Part shown: positions 41,197 to 50,356 of the stretch, piece after piece
Numbering within the stretch: position 1 is the first letter of the stretch
How the letters are laid out: every line of letters starts with the position of its first letter
Assembly: GCA_050633445.1 (NCBI GenBank)
Contig: JBOEGN010000018.1
Location: 1 to 64,000, forward strand
From: Thalassobius sp050633445
Lineage (GTDB): Bacteria > Pseudomonadota > Alphaproteobacteria > Rhodobacterales > Rhodobacteraceae
DNA length: 64,000 bases
Direction: 5' to 3'
Program-made: the position numbers and the translations under genes
The notes under the pieces: model-generated
What the model saw: only the letters and a program-made list of their open reading frames with translations
Told to the model about the DNA's origin: nothing
The model's database searches: none

Positions 41197-42570
41197 ATGA
41201 CCATCCAGACCGCGCTAGAAGAGCTTTCCAACTTATTAGGTCAACGCCTGAGCCGGTCCAAGTCCGATCTGGAACAACATGGCGCGTCGGAAACGCATTT
41301 TCCTCTGACACCGCCCGATGGCGTAGTTTACCCACAGTCCGCCGAAGAAGTCAGCGAGATCGTGAAGATTTGTGCGCGAAATGGCTGCCCGGTTGTCGGA
41401 TGGGGCGCGGGAACATCACTCGAAGGTCAGGCGCAGGCATTTTCGGGTGGGATTTCCGTCGACTTTCGGAACATGAACAAGATCTTGCGCCTGTCCCCCG
41501 AGGATATGGATGCCTCGGTTCAGCCCGGCATCACCCGCGAAGAACTGAACACCGATTTGCGCGCGACGGGGCTGTTTTTTCCGGTTGATCCGGGCGCGAA
41601 TGCCTCGATCGGGGGGATGGCCTCGACCCGCGCCAGCGGCACGACGGCGGTACGTTATGGCACGATGCGCGACAACGTGTTGGGATTGCAGGTCGTCACC
41701 GCAGATGGGCGCATCATCCGCACCGGCACCCGCGCGCGCAAATCCAGCGCGGGCTATGATCTGACCGGTCTGTTCGTCGGGGCCGAGGGCACTTTGGGCC
41801 TGATCACTGAACTGACCCTGCGCCTGCGCGGCCAGCCCGAGGCGATCACCGCCGCCGTATGTGCTTTTGAGCGGATCGAGGACGCGGTCAACGCGGTTAT
41901 CGACACAATCCAGATGGGCATTCCCATGGCGCGGATCGAGTTTGTGGATGCTGCAACTGCGGCGGCATTTAACGGCTATTCGGGGTCCAACATGCCTGAA
42001 AGCCCGCATTTGATGGTGGAATTCCACGGCTCCGCAGCGGGCGTCGAAGAGCAGGCTGAAACCTTTGGCGACATTGTCTCTGATCATGGCGGCAACCGTT
42101 TTGAATGGGCCACCAAACCCGAAGATCGCACCGCGCTCTGGACTATGCGCCACCATGCGCATTGGGCCGTCCTGGCCTCGAAACCCGGAGCCAAAGCGCT
42201 GGTCACAGATATTTGCGTGCCGATCTCGCGGCTGGCCGATGCGGTGAACGAAACCCGCGCCGATATCAATGCCTCGCCCATTACCGGCCCAATTCTGGGC
42301 CATGTTGGGGATGGGAATTTCCATGCGATCCTGCTGTTTGACGACGAAAACCCCGCCGAAGTGAAAGCGGTCGAGGATCTATCTCATCGCATGGTCGAAC
42401 GATCGCTTGCGATGGGGGGGACGGCCACCGGCGAACATGGAATTGGCGTCGGCAAAAAGAAATATATGCAGGCCGAACATGGCGAGGCCTGGGATGTCAT
42501 GGGCGACATTAAACGTGCAATGGACCCGCAAAACATCATGAATCCAGGAAAACTGGTGCGTGGAAACTAG
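41197..42570 (+). CDS. FAD-linked D-2-hydroxyacid dehydrogenase, GlcD/D-lactate dehydrogenase type
   Basis: This 457-residue flavoprotein has the VAO-type FAD domain: PQSAEEVSEIVKICARNGCPVVGWGAGTSLEGQ and FPVDPGANASIGGMASTRASGTTAVRYG, and the C-terminal GHVGDGNFHAILLF and GEHGIGVGKKKYM. Enzymes of this family oxidise D-lactate, D-2-hydroxyglutarate or glycolate and pass electrons to cytochrome or quinone. No glcE/glcF genes lie next to it, which favours a single-subunit D-lactate dehydrogenase-like enzyme. The GTG at 41167 is rejected in favour of ATG 41197, which has CCGGAGGAA upstream. Confidence 0.87.
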   Translation: MTIQTALEELSNLLGQRLSRSKSDLEQHGASETHFPLTPPDGVVYPQSAEEVSEIVKICARNGCPVVGWGAGTSLEGQAQAFSGGISVDFRNMNKILRLSPEDMDASVQPGITREELNTDLRATGLFFPVDPGANASIGGMASTRASGTTAVRYGTMRDNVLGLQVVTADGRIIRTGTRARKSSAGYDLTGLFVGAEGTLGLITELTLRLRGQPEAITAAVCAFERIEDAVNAVIDTIQMGIPMARIEFVDAATAAAFNGYSGSNMPESPHLMVEFHGSAAGVEEQAETFGDIVSDHGGNRFEWATKPEDRTALWTMRHHAHWAVLASKPGAKALVTDICVPISRLADAVNETRADINASPITGPILGHVGDGNFHAILLFDDENPAEVKAVEDLSHRMVERSLAMGGTATGEHGIGVGKKKYMQAEHGEAWDVMGDIKRAMDPQNIMNPGKLVRGN

Positions 42571-42575
42571 GCTGT

Positions 42576-44225
42576 TTAGCCCGCCAACAGGGCTTTGGCC
42601 GCGCCACGCGCCTCGGCAGTGATCGTGTCGCCGGACACCATGCGCGCGATCTCGTCCACGCGGTCCTCGGGCGACAAGGACACCACGGTCGAGGTTGTCA
42701 CGTCATTCTCGACCCGCTTTTCCACGCGCCAGTGATGTGCGCCCAGGGCTGCAACCTGCGGCGAGTGCGTTACGACCAGCACCTGCCCTTCAGCCGCCAA
42801 CGCCGCCAGACGCCGCCCCACCGCATCCGCAGTGGCCCCGCCGACACCGCGATCAATCTCGTCGAAAATCATGGTAACGCCGGATTGCTGCTGGCTCAGG
42901 CACACTTTTAACGCCAGCAGGAACCGGCTGAGCTCTCCGCCTGATGCGATCTTGGCCAAAGGTCCCGAGGGCGCACCGGGGTTGGTGGCCACGGTAAAGT
43001 CCACCGCATCAAGGCCATCTGGCCCGACCTCGGACTGTTCGATCTGGGTCAGGAAAACTGCGCGCTCCATCTTCAGCGGGGCCAATTCGCCAGCCACCGC
43101 AGCGTCCAGTTCTGTGGCTGCCTTGGCTCGGGCGCTGCTAAGCTGTTGGGCTGCCGCAGTATAATGCGCTTCGGCCTCGGCCAATTCCGCACGAAGACGA
43201 CCAATATCGGCGTCCCCTTGATCCAAGGCCTGAAGCTTCTGACGCAGGTCATCAGCAAACACGCCCAACTCGTCCGGCAGGACATTGTGCTTGCGGGCAG
43301 CGGCGCGAATGGCAAAAAGGCGCTCTTCAGCCTGCTCCAACTCGTATGGATTGAAATTCAGGGCATCCAGCGCACCCTCGACCCCAGACACCGCATCGGA
43401 CAGCTCGGAAAAAGAGCGGCCAAGGGCTTCGATCGGAGCGTCCAGAGTGCCCTCGGCCTTGTCGGCGACCCCTTCTAGCCAACGGATCGCGTCACCCATC
43501 GCGCCTTCGGCACCGTCATTGCCAAGCGAGGCCAAAGCCCGCGCCACGTCCTCTCGGATCTTTTCTGCGCCTTGCATCATGCGGCGCTGCGCATCCAATT
43601 CGCTTTCTTCGCCGGGTTCAGGGGCCAGCTTGTCCAGCTCTGCCACGGCATGGCGCAGGAATTCCTCTTCCTGGCGAACTTCCGCCAGCGCAGCTTCGGC
43701 CTTGGCCAGCGCCTTGCGCCTTGTGGACACATCACGCCACGCTGCGCGAACGTCCGCTTGTGTGCCACCATAGGCCCCGAATTCATCCAGCAACGCGCGG
43801 TGGCCGCGCGGATCCAGCAGGCCACGATCATCGTGCTGGCCGTGCAATTCAATCAAGGTTTCTGAGAGCGCGCGCAGCACCTCTCCTGAGCAACGCCGGT
43901 CATTGACCCAAGCGGTTTTGCGCCCGTCCTTACGGTTCACCCGGCGCAGGATCAGCTCCTCACCGCCAGGCAGTCCCGCCTCTTCTAGTACCGCATGCGC
44001 CGCGTGACCTTGCGGCAGATCGAACTCGGCCAGAACCTCGCCCTGTTCGGCCCCGCTGCGCACCAGTTCCGCACGCCCACGCCACCCAAGAACAAAGCCC
44101 AATGCGTCCAGCAAAATCGACTTACCCGCGCCGGTTTCCCCGGTCAGCACGTTCAAACCCGGCTGGAACTCAAGCTCCAACCGATCAATGATCAGCAAAT
44201 CGCGGATTTCCAGGCTACGCAGCAT
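42576..44225 (-). CDS. recN: DNA repair protein RecN
   Basis: RecN (549 residues) is an SMC-like ATPase acting in double-strand break repair. Walker A is LTGETGAGKSILLDAL, the ABC signature is ASGGELSRFLLALKV, and Walker B is MIFDEIDRGVGG. The middle (about 150-380) has the coiled coil with heptad leucine/alanine patterns. The frame reaches 44228 with a TTG; ATG 44225 is the start. It is the last gene of the minus-strand block, 22 bases after bamD, and nearly touches the convergent GlcD-type gene. Confidence 0.96.
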   Translation of the reverse strand: MLRSLEIRDLLIIDRLELEFQPGLNVLTGETGAGKSILLDALGFVLGWRGRAELVRSGAEQGEVLAEFDLPQGHAAHAVLEEAGLPGGEELILRRVNRKDGRKTAWVNDRRCSGEVLRALSETLIELHGQHDDRGLLDPRGHRALLDEFGAYGGTQADVRAAWRDVSTRRKALAKAEAALAEVRQEEEFLRHAVAELDKLAPEPGEESELDAQRRMMQGAEKIREDVARALASLGNDGAEGAMGDAIRWLEGVADKAEGTLDAPIEALGRSFSELSDAVSGVEGALDALNFNPYELEQAEERLFAIRAAARKHNVLPDELGVFADDLRQKLQALDQGDADIGRLRAELAEAEAHYTAAAQQLSSARAKAATELDAAVAGELAPLKMERAVFLTQIEQSEVGPDGLDAVDFTVATNPGAPSGPLAKIASGGELSRFLLALKVCLSQQQSGVTMIFDEIDRGVGGATADAVGRRLAALAAEGQVLVVTHSPQVAALGAHHWRVEKRVENDVTTSTVVSLSPEDRVDEIARMVSGDTITAEARGAAKALLAG

Positions 44226-44247
44226 CAAGTCACCTTTCGCTGATGGA

Positions 44248-45093
44248 TCAGAGCCACTCGCCTTTGATCATCTGGCGATAGACTTGTGCCAGCCAGTTAT
44301 TCCCACGGGATTTCAGCTCCAGCCCCTGAGCCGTCAGCAACTTATAGGATGCCTCGTACCACTCGGTTGATTGGAAGTTATGCCCCAGAATCGCGCCTGC
44401 GGTCTGCGCTTCGGCGGTCAGACCCAACGACAGATAGGCCTCGACCAGACGGTGCAGCGCTTCGGCGGTGTGGCTGGTGGTCTGGAAATCCTCGACCACG
44501 ACGCGGAACCGGTTGATCGCGGCGGTATAGTGATCTCGACGCAGGTAGTAGCGCCCGACCTCCATTTCCTTGGCGGCCAGATGGTCAAACGCCAGATCGA
44601 ACTTCAACATGGCCGAGCGTGCGTATTCCGTATTGGGATAGCGCTCGATCACGGTGCGCAGCGCCTGCAACGCCTGGAACGTCAGCCCCTGGTCGCGGCC
44701 CACATCGTCGATCTGATCATAGTAGCTGAGCGCCAGGATATATTGCGCATAGGCCGCATCATCCGAGGCCGGATAGAAATCAACATAACGCTGCGCGGCC
44801 GCGCGGCTTTCTTCATATTGCTGGGCACCGTGAAGGGAAAACGCCTGCATAATCAGCGCGCGTTTGGCCCAGTCCGAATAGGGGTACAGGCGCTCGATCT
44901 CACCGAAGTAACGCGCAGCATCTTCTGGGCGTTTGCGTTCCAGCTCGAATTCGCCACGGCCAAAAATCTGTTCGGCGGTGTAGAGTTCAAGGTCCACTTC
45001 GCCCCTGTTGACCTTGCCACCAGCACTACATCCGGCCAGCACACTGGCCAGAACCAAGCCCAAGAGAATTTTCCGGGATCCGACGCCTGTCAT
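44248..45093 (-). CDS. bamD: Outer membrane protein assembly factor BamD
   Basis: BamD (281 residues) is an outer-membrane lipoprotein of the BAM complex that folds beta-barrel proteins. The signal ends in the lipobox LAGC, with the acylated Cys22, and the mature part has TPR-like repeats (AARYFGEIERLYPYSDWAKRALIMQA; AQRYVDFYPASDDAAYAQYILALSYYDQ; ALRTVIERYPNTEYARSA). Length and motif fit the family. It lies 123 bases downstream of lpxC and 22 upstream of recN. Confidence 0.95.
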   Translation of the reverse strand: MTGVGSRKILLGLVLASVLAGCSAGGKVNRGEVDLELYTAEQIFGRGEFELERKRPEDAARYFGEIERLYPYSDWAKRALIMQAFSLHGAQQYEESRAAAQRYVDFYPASDDAAYAQYILALSYYDQIDDVGRDQGLTFQALQALRTVIERYPNTEYARSAMLKFDLAFDHLAAKEMEVGRYYLRRDHYTAAINRFRVVVEDFQTTSHTAEALHRLVEAYLSLGLTAEAQTAGAILGHNFQSTEWYEASYKLLTAQGLELKSRGNNWLAQVYRQMIKGEWL

Positions 45094-45216
45094 GCCTTGT
45101 TATTCCTCGTCTGAATTAGCGGATCATGTTGCCCACTGCTCAGACTGGTCCTAGCACAGAATTTTCCGGTGCAAAACGTCTTTGGCAGGAAATGGCCACC
45201 ACAGTCATGTATGACG

Positions 45217-46137
45217 TCAGGCGACGGCTGGCATCTCGTCCAGATGCACGCCAACGCCGGGCAAACGTGCCACTTTTCCAGCGTCACAGGCAACCATGCG
45301 GAAACTGCTGACATCCGCGAACATGGCGCGCAGCAAATCGTTCGTCATGGCATGGCCCGCGCGATAGCCGGTATAACGCCCAAGGATCGGGGCTCCGGCC
45401 AGCGACAGATCGCCCAAAGCGTCCAGCATTTTATGACGCACAGGTTCGTCCGAGTGGCGCAAACCACCGGGGCTGAGCACTTTGTCGCCCTCAACCACAA
45501 CGGCGTTCATCAGGGTTCCACCAAGGGCCAGACCATTCTGGCGCATGTAATCAACGTCGGCCTTGCGGCAGAATGTGCGGCTGTCGCACAGCTCGCGCAC
45601 GAACGAGCCATTGGCCATCTTCAGCGTCTTGCGCTGTACACCGATGGCGGCATCTTCAAAGTCGATATGAAAGTCGATGGTCAGATCCAGCCCCGGTTCC
45701 AGACGGGCCCAAGCCTCGCCCTTGCGGACTTCGATCGGTTTCAGAATCTCAATCGCCTGAACAGGGCGCCCCTGATCCGCCAGACCACGTTGTAAAAAGG
45801 CGCGCACGAAAATGGCCGAGCTTCCGTCCAGGATCGGGACTTCGGGGCCGTTCACTTCGATCAGCGCGTTATGGATACCGCACCCCGCCAATGCCGCCAT
45901 GATGTGTTCGACGGTCGACAAAGTGACGCCCTGATCGTTTTCCAGACGGGTGCACAAAGGGGATTGGTTCACAGCATCCCAACGGGCCGGGATCAGCGCA
46001 TCACGATCATGAATATCGGAACGTTTGAACCAAATCCCATATTCCGGCGCGGCTGGATGCACGGTCATCACGGCAGGTTTGCCCGAGTGCAGGCCGTCAC
46101 CCGTGAATGTGACCGAAGTTTTCAACGTGCGTTGCAA
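45217..46137 (-). CDS. lpxC: UDP-3-O-acyl-N-acetylglucosamine deacetylase
   Basis: LpxC (306 residues) catalyses the committed step of lipid A synthesis. Zinc and catalytic motifs are seen: TVEHIMAALAGCGIHNALIEVNGPEVPILDGS and HKMLDALGDLSLAG (His and Asp). The start codon appears to be TTG (46135-46137): LQRTLKTSVTF fits the usual N terminus and GGGGACACA precedes it, with no ATG or GTG nearby. It follows ftsZ, from which it is separated by an intrinsic terminator, so it has its own promoter in the 155-base region upstream. Confidence 0.95.
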   Translation of the reverse strand: MQRTLKTSVTFTGDGLHSGKPAVMTVHPAAPEYGIWFKRSDIHDRDALIPARWDAVNQSPLCTRLENDQGVTLSTVEHIMAALAGCGIHNALIEVNGPEVPILDGSSAIFVRAFLQRGLADQGRPVQAIEILKPIEVRKGEAWARLEPGLDLTIDFHIDFEDAAIGVQRKTLKMANGSFVRELCDSRTFCRKADVDYMRQNGLALGGTLMNAVVVEGDKVLSPGGLRHSDEPVRHKMLDALGDLSLAGAPILGRYTGYRAGHAMTNDLLRAMFADVSSFRMVACDAGKVARLPGVGVHLDEMPAVA

Positions 46138-46293
46138 TGTGTGTCCCCAGACAGAAAGCGGCAGCTTCTCTTAACGTGTGCATATCATTAGAGGTCAGGT
46201 CGACATCCCTCAACTCAATCTTTGTAACGCATTGAAACATGGCCGAAACAAAGTGGCACATTCCTGCCGAGCACCCGCATAAGCCGTTGTTTT

Positions 46294-46327
46294 CAATAAA
46301 AAAAGGCCACCCAAAGGGCGGCCTTTT
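46294..46327 (-). terminator. Intrinsic terminator after ftsZ
   Basis: On the minus strand AAAAGGCCGCCC pairs with GGGTGGCCTTTT around a 3-base TTT loop (one mismatch), followed by TTTATTG. It lies 20 bases after the ftsZ stop. Confidence 0.85.
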
Positions 46328-46346
46328 CGATCATATGAACCTAAGG

Positions 46347-47972
46347 TTAATTAGCCTGGCGACGCAAGAATGCAGGGATCTCGATCCGCTCTTGATCGGG
46401 ATCGGCGGCCTGTTCGCTCTCGGGAGCCTTCACCTCGGGCTGTTGGCGCATGGCGGTCTGTTCGTGGCCATGCCCCGTCATCCGGTTGATCAGCGAGTTG
46501 ATGCCGAAACGCGAACGGTCTGCTTCGGGTTGCTGAGCCGGAGTCTGAGCCACAGGGCCTTGCGGCTGGGCTGGGGCACGCTGCGCCGCGCTGGAGGGGG
46601 CGTGTTGAACGGCGGCCTGCAAACGGGCCAAGGCCTCGGGCGATGGGGTACCGGCAGAGGGCGCTTTGGGCGCGACAAAACTGGCAGGCGCTTCTTCGAC
46701 CATGTCGGGCTGCGGACGGAATTCGGACGCTTGCGGGCGGTAGGCCGGCGGCGGCAGGTCGTCGCTGCTGGCGTAGTCTTCCTCGTAGCTTTCTTCCAGA
46801 ACCATCGGCGCGGCCGGGGCTTCGGCAGCAACCGGAGCAGGTGCCGGGGCCTCCATGCCAGTGAACAGCGAAGGCTCTTCGGCAGGGGTCGCCGCAGCAA
46901 CGGGTGCCTGAACCACAGGCTCGGCGGGTTTTTCTTCGGCGCTAACCGTGTTGGTCAGCGGCGCAGCCATCGAGCGGCGCGGAACCGGAACGTCCAACAC
47001 CACTTCCGAGGCATCAATGCCGGTCGCGACAACGCTGACACGCATCTGGCCTTCCATATCGGTGTCCAGGGTCGAGCCGACGATGATATTCGCGTCAGGA
47101 TCGACCTCTTCGCGGATACGGTTGGCGGCTTCGTCCAGCTCGAACAGGGTCAGGTCGTGACCGCCGGTGATGTTGATCAGAACACCTTTGGCGCCGTTCA
47201 GGCTGATCTCGTCCAGCAGCGGATTGGCGATGGCTTTCTCGGCGGCTTGGATGGCGCGATCTTCGCCGTCTGCCTCGCCAGTGCCCATCATCGCCTTGCC
47301 CATTTCATCCATGACCGAGCGCACATCCGCGAAGTCCAGGTTGATCAGACCGGGCTTGACCATCAGGTCGGTCACGCCCTTAACGCCCTGGTACAGCACG
47401 TCATCGGCCAAGCTGAAGGCCTCGGTAAAGGTGGTTTTTTCATTGGCCAGACGGAACAGGTTCTGGTTGGGAATGATGATCAGCGTATCGACCATCTTTT
47501 GCAGCGTCTCCACGCCTTCCTCGGCCTGGCGCATCCGTTTGGCGCCTTCGAACTGGAAGGGTTTGGTGACAACACCGACGGTCAGAACGCCCAGCTCGCG
47601 GGCGGCTTGTGCGATGATCGGCGCGGCGCCGGTTCCGGTGCCCCCGCCCATGCCAGCGGTGATAAAGCACATGTGTGCGCCCGCCAGATGATCAACGATC
47701 TGTTCAATGCTTTCTTCGGCAGCGGCGGCCCCAACGCTGGCCCGCGCGCCTGCTCCCAAACCTTCGGTCACTTTCACGCCCAGCTGCACACGGCTTTGCG
47801 CCTGGCTTTGCTGCAACGCTTGCGCGTCCGTGTTGGCAACGACGAAATCAACGCCGGCCAGTTCCTGCCGGATCATGTTGTTGACGGCGTTACCGCCTGC
47901 GCCACCGACACCGAACACGGTGATACGAGGTTTCAATTCTTCCTGACCGGGCACCGAAAGGTTCAATGTCAT
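46347..47972 (-). CDS. ftsZ: Cell division protein FtsZ
   Basis: FtsZ (541 residues) polymerises into the division ring. It has GVGGAGGNAVNNM and the tubulin signature GGGTGTGAAP, a long disordered proline/alanine linker (about residues 330-520, typical of alphaproteobacteria), and the C-terminal interaction peptide IEIPAFLRRQAN. The frame reaches 48035, but ATG 47972, preceded by AGGCGGA, gives the usual MTLNLSVPGQEE start. It is set apart from ftsA by a terminator. Confidence 0.97.
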   Translation of the reverse strand: MTLNLSVPGQEELKPRITVFGVGGAGGNAVNNMIRQELAGVDFVVANTDAQALQQSQAQSRVQLGVKVTEGLGAGARASVGAAAAEESIEQIVDHLAGAHMCFITAGMGGGTGTGAAPIIAQAARELGVLTVGVVTKPFQFEGAKRMRQAEEGVETLQKMVDTLIIIPNQNLFRLANEKTTFTEAFSLADDVLYQGVKGVTDLMVKPGLINLDFADVRSVMDEMGKAMMGTGEADGEDRAIQAAEKAIANPLLDEISLNGAKGVLINITGGHDLTLFELDEAANRIREEVDPDANIIVGSTLDTDMEGQMRVSVVATGIDASEVVLDVPVPRRSMAAPLTNTVSAEEKPAEPVVQAPVAAATPAEEPSLFTGMEAPAPAPVAAEAPAAPMVLEESYEEDYASSDDLPPPAYRPQASEFRPQPDMVEEAPASFVAPKAPSAGTPSPEALARLQAAVQHAPSSAAQRAPAQPQGPVAQTPAQQPEADRSRFGINSLINRMTGHGHEQTAMRQQPEVKAPESEQAADPDQERIEIPAFLRRQAN

Positions 47973-48065
47973 TGATCTGTCCGCCTGATGTTGGCCTGCT
48001 TTGAGCAGGTGTTTTTTCTGCCTATTAAAGTCCATTGTTACCCAGATCAGTGGGTGTCGTCACGC

Positions 48066-48101
48066 AAAAAAGCACAAAAAGGCCACAAAATATGGCCTTT
48101 T
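48066..48101 (-). terminator. Intrinsic terminator between ftsA and ftsZ
   Basis: On the minus strand AAAAGGCCA (48101-48093) and TGGCCTTTT (48085-48077) form a 9-base-pair stem around a 7-base loop, followed by TTTGTGCTTTTTT. It lies 48 bases beyond the ftsA stop and 100 before the ftsZ start. Confidence 0.75.
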
Positions 48102-48148
48102 CGCAGCACAATTACGCGGGATTTCGCCGAAGCAGGCAGATTTAGCGG

Positions 48149-49483
48149 TTACCAGTTGTCACGGAACCACTTGACCGCGCGACGCAGGGACCGGGCGGGA
48201 TAGCTCTCGACTGGCAGATCGAAGTCCCACCATTCGTCCTGCGGATGCGCTGCGAACAGGCACAGCCCCACCGCGCTGGCAAATCCGGGGCCCGTTGCGG
48301 CCTGCGGCAGGCCATGCACCCTGAGCGGTCGACCCAAGCGCACCTGGTGACCCAGAATGCGGCTGGCCAACCCGTCCAGTCCGGGAATTTGGCTGCCGCC
48401 ACCGGTCAAAACGATCTGCTGACTGGACAGATGGTCAAATCCTGCGGCATCCAGGCGGGCGCGCACTTCTTCCAGAATTTCCTCGACCCGAGGGCGCATG
48501 ATCCCGATCAGTTCAGCCCGGCTGACCGAGCGCCGGTCATGTTCCCAATCACCAGTGTCGCCTTCCAGATCAATCATTTCTCGGTCATCCATGCCGGTGG
48601 CAACGACGCCGCCATAGAAGGTCTTGATCCGCTCGGCCGTAGTGATTGGCACCGACAGACCCAACGAGATGTCTCCGGTGACGTGATCCCCGCCCATCCG
48701 CACGGTATCGGCATAGATCATGTGTTTTTTCATAAAGATCGACAGGCTGGTCGCCCCGCCGCCCATGTCGATACAGGCGGCACCCAGCTCTTGCTCATCC
48801 TCGACAAGCGCGGAAATGCCAGACACATAGGCCGAGCTGGCGATCCCCGCCAGCTCCAGATCGCAGCGTTTCACGCAATGCGCGAGGTTACGAACCGCGT
48901 TGGCATCCACAGTCAGCATATGCATGTCGGTGGACAGCGTGTTGCCAATCTGACCGCGCGGATCCGACAGGCCCGAGCGATGATCCAGCGCAAAATTCAC
49001 CGGCTGTGCATGCAGCACTTCGCGCCCCTCGCCATAGTCCGGCACATCGCACGAGGCCAAGACCCGGCTGACATCATGTTCGGACACGACGTTGCCTTCG
49101 ACATCAATCGCACCCGCCAGACCATAGCTGCGCGGCTCGGCACCAGCAAAGGCAGCGATCACGTGATCCACCCGGATATTTGCCATTTTCTGAGCGGCCT
49201 GCACCGCTGTTCGGATCGCGCGTTCGGTTTCCTGCATGGCGTCAATCTCGCCAAAACGCACCCCGCGCGAGCGGGTCGTCGCCGCGCCAATCACCCGGAA
49301 CCCGGCCTGCCCGGCCATGGAGCCCACGCCCTCGGCCTCTTTCAGGCGGTCAGAACCGTCAAATCGCAGCACAAGGCACCCGATTTTCGAGCTCCCAACG
49401 TCCAGAATGGCAATCACGCCCCGCTGCATGGCCGCCTTTCGCATGTTCCGCATTGCGCGTTGCGCTTCGTATAGCTGGGTCAT
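48149..49483 (-). CDS. ftsA: Cell division protein FtsA
   Basis: FtsA (444 residues) is the actin-like protein that tethers FtsZ to the membrane. It has ILDVGSSKIGCLVLR at the N terminus, the VNFALDHRSGLSDPRGQIG segment (1C subdomain), GGGATSLSIF for phosphate 2 and VLTGGGSQIPGL for adenosine. The amphipathic C-terminal helix ends YPARSLRRAVKWFRDNW, typical of the membrane-targeting sequence. It begins 6 bases after ftsQ. Confidence 0.96.
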   Translation of the reverse strand: MTQLYEAQRAMRNMRKAAMQRGVIAILDVGSSKIGCLVLRFDGSDRLKEAEGVGSMAGQAGFRVIGAATTRSRGVRFGEIDAMQETERAIRTAVQAAQKMANIRVDHVIAAFAGAEPRSYGLAGAIDVEGNVVSEHDVSRVLASCDVPDYGEGREVLHAQPVNFALDHRSGLSDPRGQIGNTLSTDMHMLTVDANAVRNLAHCVKRCDLELAGIASSAYVSGISALVEDEQELGAACIDMGGGATSLSIFMKKHMIYADTVRMGGDHVTGDISLGLSVPITTAERIKTFYGGVVATGMDDREMIDLEGDTGDWEHDRRSVSRAELIGIMRPRVEEILEEVRARLDAAGFDHLSSQQIVLTGGGSQIPGLDGLASRILGHQVRLGRPLRVHGLPQAATGPGFASAVGLCLFAAHPQDEWWDFDLPVESYPARSLRRAVKWFRDNW

Positions 49484-49489
49484 GTTCCG

Positions 49490-50356
49490 TCAGTCTCCTG
49501 CACTGATCTTCTTGATTTGCCACCATTTTTGCACGGCTTCCGAATTCATCCGAATGGTGGGTCTCGCCGCGATACGCATGTCCACATGCGCCAGATCGCG
49601 CGCCATCATGTCTTGGGATTGGTTCAGCACCAGAACGCGTTCAAGCGCCTGCACCGGGCTCTCTTCGGGCAGCAAAATGCGCTGACCGCGATCCAAAACC
49701 ACGTCCCAACGGCGTTGGCCGACCCGCTCCAATCCACGTACGCGCGGTGCCAATGGGCCCGTCGCGCCTAGGATTTGTTTCGCCTCTGCTACGGCCAGAT
49801 CTGCACCGACACCAGCGATCACCGGCAGCTCGGAATGGGCCAGACGCCCATCCGTTTCACCCACATAGTTGCCCGCGATATCCAGCTGCACCAATCCCTG
49901 GGCCGAGCGCCACAGGATCACCGGCACGCGTTCTTTCAGGTCCACCTGCAATACGCCGCCGGGCTTGATCCGAACGCTTGCGTCCGCGATCGCGGGCAGT
50001 TGCAGGATGGTGCTGCGAATTTCTTCGAGCGACAGATCGAACGAGCTGATCGGGAAATCAATCGCCACAATCTCGCGGATATCTTCGGCAATTTCAGAGC
50101 CTGCGCCGTCGATGGCCATCAGTTTGACCTCGAATTCCGGGCGGGATTCAATCTGTTTGCGCACGTCCATGACGGCCAGGCGAATTGAATCCACGCGGTC
50201 TTCGTCGGACAGGTAAATCGTGGTTGCACCCGCTGCGATGGCAAAGGGCAGCCCGATCCGCAGCAGCCCACGCACCAAGGGCGTCAGCATCATCCGCTGC
50301 ATCCGGTAGGCCAGACGCGAGGGCGCGGGATCGGCTTTGGGCGCTACCTGTTGCAC
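49490..50356 (-). CDS. ftsQ: Cell division protein FtsQ
   Basis: FtsQ (288 residues) is a bitopic divisome protein: a short cytosolic segment, one membrane helix (LLRIGLPFAIAAGATTIYL), a POTRA domain (VKLMAIDGAGSEIAEDIREI) and a beta domain (VPVILWRSAQGLVQLD). The frame extends far upstream, but this would overlap ddl. GTG 50354-50356 preceded by GGAGG (7 bases) gives the start VQQVAPKADPAPSRLAYRMQR, as in related species, and overlaps ddl by 13 bases. Confidence 0.9.
   Translation of the reverse strand: MQQVAPKADPAPSRLAYRMQRMMLTPLVRGLLRIGLPFAIAAGATTIYLSDEDRVDSIRLAVMDVRKQIESRPEFEVKLMAIDGAGSEIAEDIREIVAIDFPISSFDLSLEEIRSTILQLPAIADASVRIKPGGVLQVDLKERVPVILWRSAQGLVQLDIAGNYVGETDGRLAHSELPVIAGVGADLAVAEAKQILGATGPLAPRVRGLERVGQRRWDVVLDRGQRILLPEESPVQALERVLVLNQSQDMMARDLAHVDMRIAARPTIRMNSEAVQKWWQIKKISAGD

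Noticed and set aside
46239..46346. CRISPR-like repeat from the hairpin near 46300
   Set aside because: It is a single intrinsic terminator, not a repeated array with spacers.
46239..47975. 578-codon plus-strand ORF opposite ftsZ
   Set aside because: Antisense of the ftsZ linker and GTPase core; no domain.
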